Notes: generated by a model not told the origin, from the letters alone. DNA of 64,000 nucleotides from Gymnorhina tibicen (GCA_013399875.1 VXAZ01002400.1:1036464-1100463), one strand, 5' to 3'; shown: positions 24,801 through 34,834, counted from the stretch's first letter. Translations and numbers: made by a program.

Positions 24801-26532
24801 TGCTTCCACTGAGAAGCACAGGTGGAATTGTGCATTGGAATGTGGCAGCCAGTGGTTAGAGCGGTCACCTCCAATAAAATCCAAAAAAATCCATTTAATG
24901 TATATATTTGATTCAAGTTTCAGGCCACTCTAACCCCTGACTGCCTCCCCCTTTCACACTGGCTTAGCCACTCCTCAGGCTGCAGAAAACAAAGCCCATG
25001 GAGAGAAAAAGGAAAGGTTTTCTGCCAGGTGGCTTTGGAAGTAGCTCAGGAACCAGCCTCGAGAGCTGGCAGGAGAGGCCAGGGGGAATGGGAATGTGTG
25101 CCTGAAGGCAGCGAGGCCACAGAGGCCATAAAGTAGATGGACTTAAACTGCTCTACAAATCCAGGCTAAATTTTGGTCCAGTTTTTTCATTCTATGGTCT
25201 TTCTGCAGTGACCATCAGCTCCTGTTTTATATGTGGATGTTCACTGTCAGGGGGTGTATGGAGCCCAGTCAGCTTGTTAGTTCAGCCTGTGTTCTTGTGC
25301 AACCACGATCTATTCCGAACAGCAAAATCCTGAAATAATTGAGTTGGACACCAGTAAAGAGGCAGAACTAGTTTTTATTATGTGGAGTGGGTGGAGAGCT
25401 TGCCAATTACAGCAGAGCTCTGTTCAGTGCGTGTGGAGAAAAGAGAGAAACAATTCTGAAAAATTCTGAAGTTTAGTAATTAATGTCTTGTTAAGGCCAG
25501 TGTAGTTTTTTGCCTGTGATTGAGAATTCTGAGACAATTTTGAGTCTTAATTTGGACTTCTCTTGGACTTGAGTTTGATCTGAGTTACTTCTGATAGGTC
25601 TTTCTGCAACTGGGATCTTACCAACACAGGGGAGAAAAGATGGAAAAATCTGCTTATTCTTCTGGTGTTCACTGTGATTTGGGTTTGGGTTGTTTGTTGG
25701 TACCCAGGTTGGATCAGGCTTGGAGCAGCCTGGTCTAGTGGAAGGTGTCCCTGCCCATGGCAGGGGGTTGGAACTGGATGGTCTTGAAGGTGCCTTCCAG
25801 CCCAGATCGCTCTGTGATGCTTGTGTTGAGCACAAATAATGATTGCAAAGGTTGGGTCTGACAGGTGGTGTCAATCTGAAGCTTTTATCTACATCTAACT
25901 CTTAACGAATCAGGGGTCAAATGCATTCAATCACTGAGTAAATCCTCATGTGCCAAGTCCTTGTTACACGCAGAAGTTCAGTTACTAATTCAAAGTATGT
26001 TTTGTACCCTGACCTGTTTGGTAGCTTAGGTTTTGGGGGAGGATGTTGGGAGATGGAGGCTGTTTGGGATTTGTTTGTTGCTGTGTTTTTTACCCTTGCT
26101 ATGAGGTGGTGAACTGAAATACTGTTTACAGCCAAGAACTAAAATCTTGATACGTTTACAATTACAGTTGTGGATGAATTGCTGTATTATATTTTTTTTA
26201 ATGTGGGAATGGATGCTTAATGTGGAAATATTGCTTAATTAAGTAAAGATAAGAAGAAATGAATTCCATTCATTGCTAACAAATGTACCTTTAAATAAAA
26301 CCTTTGGAATTGGTTCAGCAATCGTGTACTTGCAACTGCTGACTAACACGACACGCTTTTTTTTCTTTCTTTTTATTTCTTTTCTCCCTTAAAGGTTGTA
26401 TTGGAAACAGAAATCACAAATAAGTCTGCTTTGAAACTTTATGAAAACCTTGGTTTTGTGCGAGACAAGAGGCTGTTCAGATACTATTTAAATGGAGTGG
26501 ATGCACTGCGTCTGAAACTATGGCTGCGTTAG
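9257..26532 (+). CDS. NAA30: NAA30, NatC catalytic N-alpha-acetyltransferase (4 coding exons, 5' end in gap)
   Basis: Joined coding segments are 9257-9886, 17299-17422, 19444-19499 and 26395-26532, giving 315 visible residues. The known protein is the catalytic subunit of the NatC complex (with NAA35 and NAA38). It transfers acetyl from acetyl-CoA to the N-terminus of nascent proteins that begin with Met followed by a hydrophobic residue, on cytosolic ribosomes. The sequence shows a low-complexity N-terminal region, then a GNAT fold: [15 protein letters not shown] opens it, and the acetyl-CoA loop RRKGIG spans exons 2 and 3. The C-terminus ends [11 protein letters not shown], as I recall the mammalian protein doing. 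All junction phases agree (0, 1, 0). Human NAA30 is about 362 residues, so roughly 45 or more N-terminal residues, including the start Met, are missing, most likely in the N gap. Identity is very secure because the GNAT domain is nearly invariant. Confidence 0.96.
9608..9664 (+). repeat. in-frame GAG/GAA repeat coding a Glu-rich tract in NAA30
   Basis: Imperfect GAG repeats encode a run of mostly Glu with single Gln, Asp and Gly-Gly interruptions. The mammalian protein, as I recall it, has a shorter acidic stretch at the same place, so this looks like a length-variable disordered linker before the GNAT domain. Confidence 0.85.
10118..10240 (+). repeat. possible ancient amniote repeat (L2/MIR-like) in NAA30 intron 1
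   Basis: The order ggatccaggaattcaggact, ttttgacattgactttt, gtgacctttggtagctca and tgcctcagttcc resembles the ancient amniote segment with gtgtgaccttgggcaagtca and gcctcagtttcc. It is diverged; no class can be fixed by eye. Confidence 0.4.
12917..13016 (+). repeat. CR1 LINE 3' tail in NAA30 intron 1
   Basis: Sense CR1 end: ggaaggtgtccctgccc, ttggaactagatggtc, cagcccaaaccgttctg and a terminal ttctgtgattctatg. Confidence 0.93.
14005..14018. promoter_or_regulatory. perfect 14-bp palindrome of two E-boxes
   Basis: CACCTGCGCAGGTG reads the same on both strands and holds two CACCTG E-boxes, the type bound by ZEB and Snail factors, around a CG core. It lies in NAA30 intron 1 in a locally GC-richer patch. 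Function is inferred only from the motif. Confidence 0.4.
17299..17422 (+). CDS. NAA30: NAA30 coding exon 2
   Basis: The acceptor is tctttaag just before 17299 and the donor is gtaaga at 17423; the exon ends in phase 1. It encodes [20 protein letters not shown] through KYRRKGI, which covers the central GNAT strands and the first half of the acetyl-CoA pyrophosphate-binding loop (R-x-x-G-x-G). Mammalian NAA30, as I recall it, has Asn instead of Lys at the third residue of this loop. That position is not a fixed residue of the motif. Confidence 0.97.
17423..19443 (+). other. NAA30 intron 2
   Basis: This is 2.0 kb of AT-rich sequence between donor gtaaga and a pyrimidine-rich acceptor. No repeat or exon is recognised. 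Confidence 0.9.
19444..19499 (+). CDS. NAA30: NAA30 coding exon 3
   Basis: This is a 56-base exon, too short to stand out as an open frame. The acceptor is tttcag before 19444 and the donor is gtaaga at 19500. It completes the Gly codon split from exon 2 and encodes [18 protein letters not shown], the helix after the acetyl-CoA loop. It ends in phase 0 at GAG, matching the next exon. Confidence 0.97.
20261..20300 (+). repeat. two-copy 20-bp tandem repeat
   Basis: Two 20-base units (gctccctcgattgtcccact) differ at a single base. They lie in NAA30 intron 3. No function suggested. Confidence 0.9.
20760..20870 (+). repeat. possible MIR-like relic in NAA30 intron 3
   Basis: gggaagtgaatttcccac followed by gagtcaggagtagaactgg resembles the MIR/L2-type order of gaagtgacttgccca then gtcagtggcagaactgg. 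The match is weak. Confidence 0.3.
25709..25820 (+). repeat. CR1 LINE 3' tail in NAA30 intron 3
   Basis: Sense CR1 end: gcttggagcagcctggtc, ggaaggtgtccctgccc, gaactggatggtcttg, then tctgtgatg. Confidence 0.93.
26395..26532 (+). CDS. NAA30: NAA30 terminal coding exon
   Basis: A pyrimidine-rich tract and acceptor (ccttaaag) precede 26395. The exon encodes [20 protein letters not shown] and on to LKLWLR, then TAG at 26530-26532. It supplies the last GNAT strands and the conserved [13 protein letters not shown] segment that shapes the peptide and CoA site. An overlapping frame that continues to 26816 lies in the 3'UTR and is not supported as coding. Confidence 0.97.
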   Translation, partial: VVLETEITNKSALKLYENLGFVRDKRLFRYYLNGVDALRLKLWLR

Positions 26533-26896
26533 GAGACCCCATCCCAGCGAGCAAGCGACGTCCCAGCAGCGCAGAGTTGTCCTTTGCATGCAATGCAATT
26601 TGTCCCAAATTGCTTTGCAAGGTGGACTTTAGTACTTTCCATGCAGCTCTTAAACCTGTCAGTGTCCCATTGAGTGTCGCACACATTCGTTGCACTTTGG
26701 CATGGCGCATTTGTTCCGAATTAAAGCCGATTGTCTCAGACTCCGAGTCCTTTTGGTACCAGCCAGATGTGCCAGGTGATAGCCAAGATGTGTTCATTCA
26801 TTTGCAAGTCTGCTGACTCTTTAGGACATCCACACAGTGAACGTTTTATCAGAGAAACCTGGATGGGAACGCCGCTTTTGGTTCCCGAAAATTCAA

Positions 26897-26902
26897 AATA
26901 AA
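26897..26902 (+). terminator. proximal poly(A) signal, NAA30
   Basis: This is the first canonical AATAAA, 365 bases after the NAA30 stop codon. It would give the short mRNA form. Confidence 0.45.
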
Positions 26903-28004
26903 GCCAATGTAGATTGTAAAATTCTATAAGTATACTAACATTTCATACAAAAATTGCCATAGTTTTCTGGGGAAGAAGAAAAATAAAAAAGGCTTCAATT
27001 TTAGGTTTTATTTTTCAATATTGAATTTTTCCATTCTTAAATATTGGTACCTCAGTGATTAGTGAATGAAAAAATGTATTGTAGGGTGGGGTGTGTGTTA
27101 CAACGAGTAACCATTAAATTGCGTCTGCCAGTGCCTGTATAGATAAGTATATTTGTCTTCACCTCTAAGTTTGGAGTGCATGCTTTTATTCTTTTACTTT
27201 CTTCAATTGTCTTTGCAAGAAAAAAGAAAAAAATCTGCTTTTATTTAAATTCTGGATTTGATAATAAATTATTTCAGATTTTTATAATTCGGATACTTCT
27301 CCCAAACAAGAGTTTGGAAGGCCCTTCTTATAGCAAGAAGTGTAAGCTATTTTGAAAACCTTGAGTAGCTGCTAAAAGAACCTGGTGGCACCAGTGAATC
27401 TCTGCTGGGTTTGGATGCACTTTTTTCATTAAAAGAGTGAGGGACTTCTTTTAAAAGAAGATATAGAAAATTAATGTAAATTGGTATGATTTTTATTTAA
27501 TCAAAATTATTGCTAGAAGCTCTGAGATACAGCTATTTTAAGATAGTTGGAACAATTTTATTTTTTTTTCAGATTGCTTTGCTTCAGTGTTCTAAAATGC
27601 TTCAATCTTTGGTTCTTGGTCTTGGAAATAAATTTCAAGGTGTATCGTATTCATTTTTAGCTGCTCTCATTTTCTCAACTTACATGAGCTAAATTATTGG
27701 GGGATTTTTTTCCCCTCTGAAATCAAAGCAGCGGGGAAGGAATTGTCTCTCTTTCTTGCATTCACTCTTGCTCTGTTTTTCTCTATTTTATTTTTTCCTT
27801 TCTTTATTTGGGCTTACATAGGTTTTACCAATACCCATCAATTTTTTCAGTAATGACAGTGTCGAGGCTTTCTTGTTCCGTGTGATTCCATAGCCCAGGT
27901 CTATGAATCGGTTGGGTTGGTTTTTGGTTTGGTTTTTTTTTTTTTCATTTTGAAAGACAAAAGTAAAGGTATTAGTTGACTTGTGGAAGCACCTCTGTAA
28001 TCAG

Positions 28005-28150
28005 AGATCTCAGAATATTCAGAGTTGGAAGGGACCCACCAGGATCAAGTCCAACTCTGAGGTGAACGGTCCGTACAGGGATCAAAAGGATGAACTCTCA
28101 GTGAATCCACTCTCGTGGAATCGAGCGAATTCTCCAGATTTGCCTTACTC
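28005..28150 (-). repeat. CR1-tailed tRNA-Ile-like SINE remnant (TguSINE1-type)
   Basis: On the minus strand the 3' part reads ggtcccttccaactctg (CR1 tail). Upstream of it is ttgatccctgtacggaccg, which matches the T-arm and acceptor end of tRNA-Ile (ttcgatccctgtacgggcc). This layout, a tRNA-Ile head with a CR1-like tail, is that of a songbird SINE. The anticodon arm is too decayed to read. It is a retroposon relic, not a tRNA gene. Confidence 0.55.
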
Positions 28151-28153
28151 CAC

Positions 28154-28273
28154 CTTTTTTTTTTTTTTTTTTTNNNNNNNNNNNNNNNNNNNNNNNNNNN
28201 NNNNNNNNNNNNNNNNNNNNNNNNNNNNNNNNNNNNNNNNNNNNNNNNNNNNNNNNNNNNNNNNNNTTTTTTT
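28154..28273. repeat. poly-T tract with assembly gap (93 N)
   Basis: About 20 T precede the Ns (28174-28266) and 7 T follow, so the gap is probably an unresolved homopolymer or T-rich microsatellite. It lies in the probable NAA30 3'UTR, next to the SINE remnant. Confidence 0.85.
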
Positions 28274-28455
28274 GTTTGTTTTTGCTAATTACTGTACACT
28301 AAAAACAAAACCAACAAAACCCCTACCTCCAGTATCATTTGGAAAAGAGCCCTGTGCAGGAAAACTGGATTTGAGCAAAGCCGCCTTTTGCACAGACCAA
28401 TCGCACATGGTGATGGACGTTTCTTACCATGTACAAATCATGAGTTGTATTTGAA

Positions 28456-28461
28456 AATAAA
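28456..28461 (+). terminator. middle poly(A) signal, NAA30
   Basis: A canonical AATAAA follows the poly-T gap, with a T-rich stretch downstream. It is a candidate alternative end of the NAA30 3'UTR. Confidence 0.35.
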
Positions 28462-29820
28462 GATTTTTAATGGAAATTGGCCCTGCTGAGTTTTCTGCTT
28501 GTAGATTACCACCTGTGCTTTTGAGGGGTCTGTTCCCCTAAGTAAAGAAAACTCATCTTTAAAAGGGTGCCCAAGACAAAGTGGTGTAAATGGAGTTTGT
28601 TACTCCCAGGACATGTTGGAGCTCTGCCTAAAGCCTGTGTGTAGCCACTGCTGCCTTGTGACACGATAAAACCTCCTATTATCCTGCCCCCTCAGGGTTG
28701 CCAGTTTTTCTGGGTGGCTTTTCAGCAGTTTTGATCAGTATTAAGACTTAAGTGTTGGTAGCCAGTCCACTGAGTCAGGTTTCCCTCAGCTGTGGTCCAG
28801 GACGTAGGGACTGCCCTGGAGCTGGATCAGGGAGGTTTCAGACCTTGCAAGCAGCTGCTGGGCTTGAATCACAAATTGCAAATTGGGCTGCCTTGTGTGT
28901 CTGCTGGGGTTTCAATCTGCAGAGCCAGACAGGCAAGTTTTCTCTTGGTTCATATTTAAGCCCTGGGTGTCTTCAGATTCAAAAGCTGACTGGGAAGTGA
29001 GCTGAAATCCCTCCTCACTGCCAAAACCATCCCTCTGGAGCAAACTTCAAATACAGTTCTGGTTGGTTATTGTAAGAAGTGGCGTTGCCATGCCCGTGTT
29101 GAAAATACTGCGCAAAGTAAGTGCAGGTCTCTTTTTTTTGTTTTTGAAAGAGCACGTGGCCCAAAAGGTTCTGCATTGGCTGCTGTGTCAGAGAGTTCAC
29201 TGCAGGAGACACTGAAGCTGCATGTGTTGGGTCGTATCAAACAGATTTGTTCTCTGTACTGCTTGGGATTCAGAAATCAAGTGGGAAGCCTTGGATTTGC
29301 ATAGGTTTTCAAAAGGAATCTAGCAAGGAAACGTTGGTTCTTTCTCCTGTCTGTTGCTAAACACAGTCCTCTCCCCCTCGCCTTTTTTGCATTGACAAAT
29401 CTAACTAAGGAGGTGATTGCTTTTATATTTAAATTTGCCCAAATGTTGCTACTGGCTGACATGTCGGTCTGGGTGTTTGCATTCATTATGTTGTTTTTTA
29501 AGAGAATGATCAGGTTCATCACCTTCCAGGCATCATCAAATTGGTGTTGCGTAGTTCATCACAAACTTATTTTTCAGGGCACTGCAAGACATTGCTACAA
29601 CTCAGTGCTATGTTGAAAAAACTTCAGGTCTTGTATAAACATTACAACCTATGTTGGAGTTCAGGTATCAGGTGGGCATCTATGAAAATAGCAAGTGTAT
29701 CTCAAAATACTGGACTGCTGTTTTGAGTGGATTATATTCTTCTGTCCCTTTATCCTTTTTGATGAGAACAAAAACAGTGGGGTTACGAAATGTACAAGTT
29801 GTCTAAATACAATGCAGTCA

Positions 29821-29826
29821 AATAAA
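29821..29826 (+). terminator. distal poly(A) signal, NAA30
   Basis: A canonical AATAAA in an AT-rich setting is followed by T/GT-rich sequence (ggttaagttgttt), which fits a downstream element. It is a candidate final end of the long NAA30 transcript. Confidence 0.4.
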
Positions 29827-29917
29827 TGGTTAAGTTGTTTATCTATTTCCTTTTCAACGGGAATGTTCTAATGGTTGTTTTGCTTTGTCTACAAATTACA
29901 AATACGCGCTTGCTCAA

Positions 29918-30042
29918 AGCCAGGCTGGACTGAGCTTGGAGCAACCTGGTCCAGTGGAAGGTGTCCCTGCCCATGGCAGGAGGGTGGAATGAGGTGGTCT
30001 TGAAGGTCCCTTCCAACCCAAACCATTCTGGGATTCTCTGAT
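29918..30042 (+). repeat. CR1 LINE 3' tail
   Basis: gccaggctggactgagc, ggaaggtgtccctgccc, ttccaacccaaaccattctg and a short terminal repeat. Confidence 0.93.
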
Positions 30043-30591
30043 CGACAGAGAAATGGTGGGAAAATTTTTACAGGAGAAAATTGTCTATCGTTACTTGATT
30101 TAAAAATTCCCATTCCTGTGCCGGGAGCATCTTGAACATCATTTATCTGAACGTCTGTGTCATAGCTGAACTGAAATGGGTCCTTTTTTTATGGCTGTTA
30201 TGTCATGACTAGCACAGTCACTCTGGATTTTCCTGGGAGGTAAGGAGGGGGGTTTATTATTTCGGTTGCAAGTAGGCAAGAGTTGAGAACTGTTTGCAGC
30301 CCTTGCAATGCTGAGAACTCTTTTAAAAGCATACGGAGGAGTCCTGTATGTTCCTTGAAAAAATGCCCTTTTAAAATCCTCTCGAAGTACTTTTCATGGA
30401 CTTTGAGCTTTATTCCCTCTACCATTATGTCCAGGCTCCTCAAACTGGGAATTTGCCAGCACTTGTGCCTGTGTGTTTGAGAGGTGTGCGGGTGACTGAG
30501 GGCTGTAACCAACCTGCCAGAGATTGCTGCTCATCTGCCAGGACCTCCAAGGCTTTTCTCCTTCCAGTTTCCTTTATGTTTCCTTACAGCT

Positions 30592-30900
30592 TCCTGTACC
30601 TAAAGAGGAACTTTATTACAAGGGCATGGAGTGACAGGACAAGGGGGAATGGCTTCAAACTGACAGAGGATGGATTTAGATCGGATATTAGGAAGAAATT
30701 CTTCCCTGTGAGGGTGGTGAGGCCCTGGCACAGGGTGCCCAGAGAAGCTGTGGCTGCCCCTGGATCCCTGGAAGTGTCCAAGGCCAGGCTGGACGGGGCT
30801 TGGAGCAGCCTGGGATAGTGGAAGGTGTCCCTGCCCATGGCAGGGGGTTGGAAAGAGATGGTGCCTTCCAACCCCAACCATTCTGTGATTCTGTTACTCT
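30592..30900 (+). repeat. CR1 LINE 3' fragment (about 300 bp)
   Basis: Sense CR1 from gtacctaaagaggaac through gacaggacaagggggaatgg, gtgagggtggtgagg and ggaaggtgtccctgccc to the terminal attctgtgattctg. It is one of the better preserved copies. Confidence 0.95.
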
Positions 30901-31290
30901 AATGAGTGATTCTCCAGCTGTTCAGCCCTTGCAGGTGGCTGGAGTAACCTCCAGATGGGAGACACATTTAAATTCCAGCTCTGCATCCACCATGAGTTCC
31001 ATCCTGGACTTAAAAAAATACCTATCAATCAAAACTGAACCCTGAGAGCATCAGCAAAAAATGTCCAAAATGACATTTTAACTTTTCTGAGAGATGTTTT
31101 TTCCTATTTCCTGCACCAGCTATTGCCTTGATTTGGGGCATTTTCTTTTTAAAAAGAAAGAAAGCAAAAGCAGGACAGGAAAATTACTTTCTGCAGAAGT
31201 GAACGCTTCTCTCCAGGTGCTGAAGACTGAGAGAAGGTGACAAAGAGGAGGCCTAAGGTTTAATACAGGAGCTTAATAATAACTGGTTTC

Positions 31291-31412
31291 TACTTTCTAT
31301 CTGTAACAAGATATCTGTATTCTATTTTCTATTTTTTTTATCTATTTTTCTATTTTTTCTATCTGTATTTCTATTTTCTATTTTTTATATATTCTACTTT
31401 CTATCTGTAACA
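31291..31412. repeat. CTATTTT-rich low-complexity tract between 18-bp direct repeats
   Basis: tactttctatctgtaaca occurs at 31291-31308 and again at 31395-31412. Between them are irregular ctattttt and atctgtatt units. This looks like an expanded simple repeat. Confidence 0.8.
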
Positions 31413-31441
31413 GCACCCACCTGCTGCTCCCTTTTTTTTTT

Positions 31442-31442
31442 G
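31442..31442. other. single-N assembly mark
   Basis: One unresolved base directly after a run of nine T. Confidence 0.95.
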
Positions 31443-31543
31443 NCTTCCAGACAGTACCCTGAAAGTCCCTGCCCTGCCCATGTGAACACACTCCTTTCCA
31501 CGAGTAATTTAGAGCACACAGTTAATTGAGCGCTCTCGTGTTG

Positions 31544-32065
31544 CCACGGCTCCCTCCCGAGGGATGGAGAAGGCTCTTAGTCTAAATCAAAATTAGTCTT
31601 TGATATCAGCAAGAGCAAACAAATGAGCCCTCGGAGTTGGATGCATTTGGTGGAAGGGGTTGATGTGTCACTCCTGAACTGGGCTAAGTGTGCTCCAACC
31701 CCATTGACTGCGAGCAGGAGGGTTTGCTGGAGGAGGTAATTATATAAAGAAGAAAACCAGCTGCTCTTCAGACAAATTAAGGATGTCCTTCTCACTCATC
31801 TCCCCTCTCCCTGCTGATCTGGGAGTCCTGCAGCTCTCCAGGAATGAAAAGCAGTTTCAGGTTCAGCCCTAAGGAAGGGCTTGCACCATCCGTGGCTCCG
31901 GCTGCTGGTCAGTGATAGAATTCACCAGAAAATGTTTGGTTTTTTTTTTCTTTTCCACCCATTTTTTAACTCAGGTGACTTGATCCAAAAGCCCTTTTGG
32001 TGTCCTTAGGTCCGAAGTCTCTCCTGTGGCTGGCACAGGGCTGCATTTCTTGCAGCAATAAACTG
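31544..32065 (+). repeat. 522-bp segment, copy 1 of an exact duplication
   Basis: Apparently identical to 32253-32774 (offset 709) wherever I compared them. The copy ends next to a single N (32066). The segment itself is non-coding, with AATTAG- and TAATTATAT-type motifs. Confidence 0.9.
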
Positions 32066-32252
32066 NATAGCAGTAAAGAAGAAGGTTGAAAAAGTAGGTG
32101 ACCGAGCAGCTTTGCTGAGGTGAGAAAGATTTATGCAAAGCTGAAGTTACTACTTATATATAATAATAATAATATAGACTCGTAGAATACCCTGAGTTGG
32201 AAGGGACCTATAAAGATGATTGAAGCCCAGCTCCTGGAAAAAAAATATTATN
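32066..32252. other. insert between the two copies, bounded by single Ns
   Basis: It runs from N at 32066 to N at 32252. It holds a TAA-type microsatellite (about 32155-32175) and a CR1 tail. The Ns at both borders suggest contig joins rather than natural breakpoints. Confidence 0.8.
32172..32242 (-). repeat. CR1-like LINE/SINE tail
   Basis: Antisense end with gtagaataccctgagttgg and aagggacctataaagatga. This is the ccctgagttgg type of tail, unlike most CR1 here. Confidence 0.75.
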
Positions 32253-32774
32253 CCACGGCTCCCTCCCGAGGGATGGAGAAGGCTCTTAGTCTAAATCAAA
32301 ATTAGTCTTTGATATCAGCAAGAGCAAACAAATGAGCCCTCGGAGTTGGATGCATTTGGTGGAAGGGGTTGATGTGTCACTCCTGAACTGGGCTAAGTGT
32401 GCTCCAACCCCATTGACTGCGAGCAGGAGGGTTTGCTGGAGGAGGTAATTATATAAAGAAGAAAACCAGCTGCTCTTCAGACAAATTAAGGATGTCCTTC
32501 TCACTCATCTCCCCTCTCCCTGCTGATCTGGGAGTCCTGCAGCTCTCCAGGAATGAAAAGCAGTTTCAGGTTCAGCCCTAAGGAAGGGCTTGCACCATCC
32601 GTGGCTCCGGCTGCTGGTCAGTGATAGAATTCACCAGAAAATGTTTGGTTTTTTTTTTCTTTTCCACCCATTTTTTAACTCAGGTGACTTGATCCAAAAG
32701 CCCTTTTGGTGTCCTTAGGTCCGAAGTCTCTCCTGTGGCTGGCACAGGGCTGCATTTCTTGCAGCAATAAACTG
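32253..32774 (+). repeat. 522-bp segment, copy 2 of an exact duplication
   Basis: Begins directly after the N at 32252 and continues beyond the shared end into unique sequence (agctttttaggg). It is therefore probably the genuine right-hand copy. Confidence 0.9.
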
Positions 32775-33059
32775 AGCTTTTTAGGGATGAGTGAGCTGGG
32801 CTGCCTGAAAATGTAAACAGCCTCAGAAAGTAAATAAATTGGGAAGTGGTTCAAGCCGCAAATGGCAGTCAAAGCCTTTTCCTGCAAATAGCAGAGATTT
32901 TTATCTCGCTATCTGAAAGTGACATTCAAAGAATTGCTCTCTTGGGGCTGGAAAAGAAGTTCTTCATTACAGGAAACAGGCCTGGATATGATTAAAAAGC
33001 ACAAGTGTTCTCCTTGGGGTTTTTTTTTATTTTGTTTTATTGAAGGGAAATTGAAAATC

Positions 33060-33190
33060 TGGCGATCTCCGGGCTGTCAGTGAAGCAGAGATTACTCCAA
33101 TGGCTCCATTTATAAACTGACAAATGGAATATGGAGCAGACATTCACAGAGGTGCTGCCTTGCATTGGGCTCTATAATCTCTGTGTTCTC
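33060..33190. promoter_or_regulatory. candidate conserved non-coding element
   Basis: Repeat-free stretch with agagattactccaatggctc and tccatttataaactgac; it contains a GATTA (OTX/PITX-type) core, a CCAAT box and an AT-rich core close together. Weak evidence. Confidence 0.25.
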
Positions 33191-34834
33191 AGTCCTTCGT
33201 ACTGTGTCAAAATAGGCAAAAAATACACTTATTGAAATGTCAAACTTCAGTGTTCTGGCTCTGCCCATGTGGAAATAGTATTTCTGTAGTTTTTAGAACT
33301 ATTTTGTAGTTCTCTGTGAGATTGTTTTGCAGTTTACTGTGTGTTCTTGGAAAGTCCTTTGGAAGAAGTGCTCTCGGAAAACTTTCAGTCTCAAACTCCC
33401 AGGAACATTCTGAACCTGCAGAAAGAGCCCTTTTTTTCTCACAGATCCTGCAAGTGACCTCCTGTTTTTTCCTCACCAGCTGAAGAGCTTAATCCAAGCA
33501 TGGAAATAAAAATCAAAGTTCTGGAAAAAAACATTTTTAAAATATCTTCTTAATGATCTTTTGCCAGCTTCATCCGTCTTCCCCTCCCGCTTGAGCTCTG
33601 CAAACTTTTAGTTTCAAGCTGTTCTAACACTCAAAGGACGGATTACTGTGGGTAAGTTTGCCTTGGTAAATAGTTTCCAGGGAGATTTAGATTTCTTTAA
33701 GCTGCAAATTTCTGCTCCTTGAAATGCAAAGATAATTTTCAGGGGTTTCTTTTGCTCGTATCCAGCCCCAAAACTCCTTCCTGTCAGCGCGCGTTGGATG
33801 CATTGTCAGTCAGCATCGGGCAAACTGGTTCAAGGTTAGGGAGGAGCTGCAGCCTTCAGAGGGAGGAAAAAGGGGAAACTGAGGCAGGAGAGGCTGGGTG
33901 TGCTGGAATCCTTTGGATATACAAATTCTGGATGTCAGAAGTGCTGCTTCTTCAGAGGCAAGTGCTGCCATCGTGCCTTGGGAGTACATGGATTGTCCGA
34001 GTCTTGTACAGACGGGAAGCTTGGGATGTGCTGGGGGGGGTGTCCTTAGGAAATCTGCTCATCCTCCGTGCTTTTCTCCTCTCTGTGCAAACAAGAATGG
34101 CTTGAACAAGCATTATCCTGCTTAAAACACTGCATCACGTGGCAGGGGAAAGGCACAGGGAAGGGCAAAGCGAGGATTTGGTTTGGGAGTTACCATTTCT
34201 CAGCACTTGGTTGTTACAGGAGCCCGATCTCATGGACCTGAGCCAAAGCAGTTTTTGCTGGGGACTTTCTGCAGCCACGGGGATTAATCCTTAAAGCTGG
34301 TCCTGACACAGGATGGGGCCTCTGACTCCTGTGACTCAGATGAGGCTCGAGGCTTAGACTGCCTCACTTCACCAAACACAAACCAGATTTTTCTTTAAAA
34401 TTAGGACTTGAAGGGAAAATGGTGAACCACAGTAGGTTACAGCTAACAAAACAGAAATAAAGCAAACCACCTCCTCAAACAGCAGCTACACCAGAAGCTG
34501 TCTCAGCCTGGGCAGCTCTCTGAAACCTTTCTGGAACAGGCAATAGCTTTAACTGACACTTCTGAATCCCTGCTGCCCGTCACAGCCATCCTGGTTGTCA
34601 CCCTGCCCTGGGACATGGCTCCCCTTCCCCAGCCAGGAGAGCAGAACAACACCCTGGCCATGAAGCTACAGCCACTGTCATATCCCTATGTCTCCTGGAC
34701 ATTTTGCACATTTCTGCTTGTTTTCCAGCAAGAATTTCACCCATTTGCCTGCAGACAGTGAAGGCAGTGATGGGGTTGGCATCAGTTTGGCTGTAAACAC
34801 GTGGATGCAGGGCTGGGGGCTTTGACTCGGCCTG

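Larger units (their letters stand above)
19500..26394 (+). other. NAA30 intron 3
   Basis: This is 6.9 kb, with a two-copy 20-bp tandem repeat at 20261, a possible ancient repeat near 20.8 kb and one CR1 tail at 25709. Large parts (about 21.5-25.2 kb) are AT-rich and free of recognisable CR1. Confidence 0.9.
26533..29840 (+). other. NAA30: NAA30 3'UTR (probable extent) with several poly(A) signals
   Basis: AATAAA hexamers occur at 26897, 26982, 27263, 28456 and 29821. The stretch is AU-rich with ATTTA-like elements and has little repeat content before about 29.9 kb. That fits a long 3'UTR with alternative poly(A) sites. The last signal (29821) lies just before a CR1 insertion at 29918. Where transcripts really end needs cDNA. 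Confidence 0.5.

Noticed and set aside
26520..26816. 98-codon frame overlapping the NAA30 stop
   Set aside because: Different frame from NAA30, lying in its 3'UTR; no homology and no separate promoter.
28060..28110. tRNA-Ile-like segment as a functional tRNA gene
   Set aside because: Only the T-arm side is recognisable, the anticodon arm is lost and a CR1 tail is joined to it, so it is a SINE relic.
31577..32504. two identical 72-codon minus-strand frames
   Set aside because: They are the same sequence seen twice because of the 522-bp duplication; no evidence of coding.
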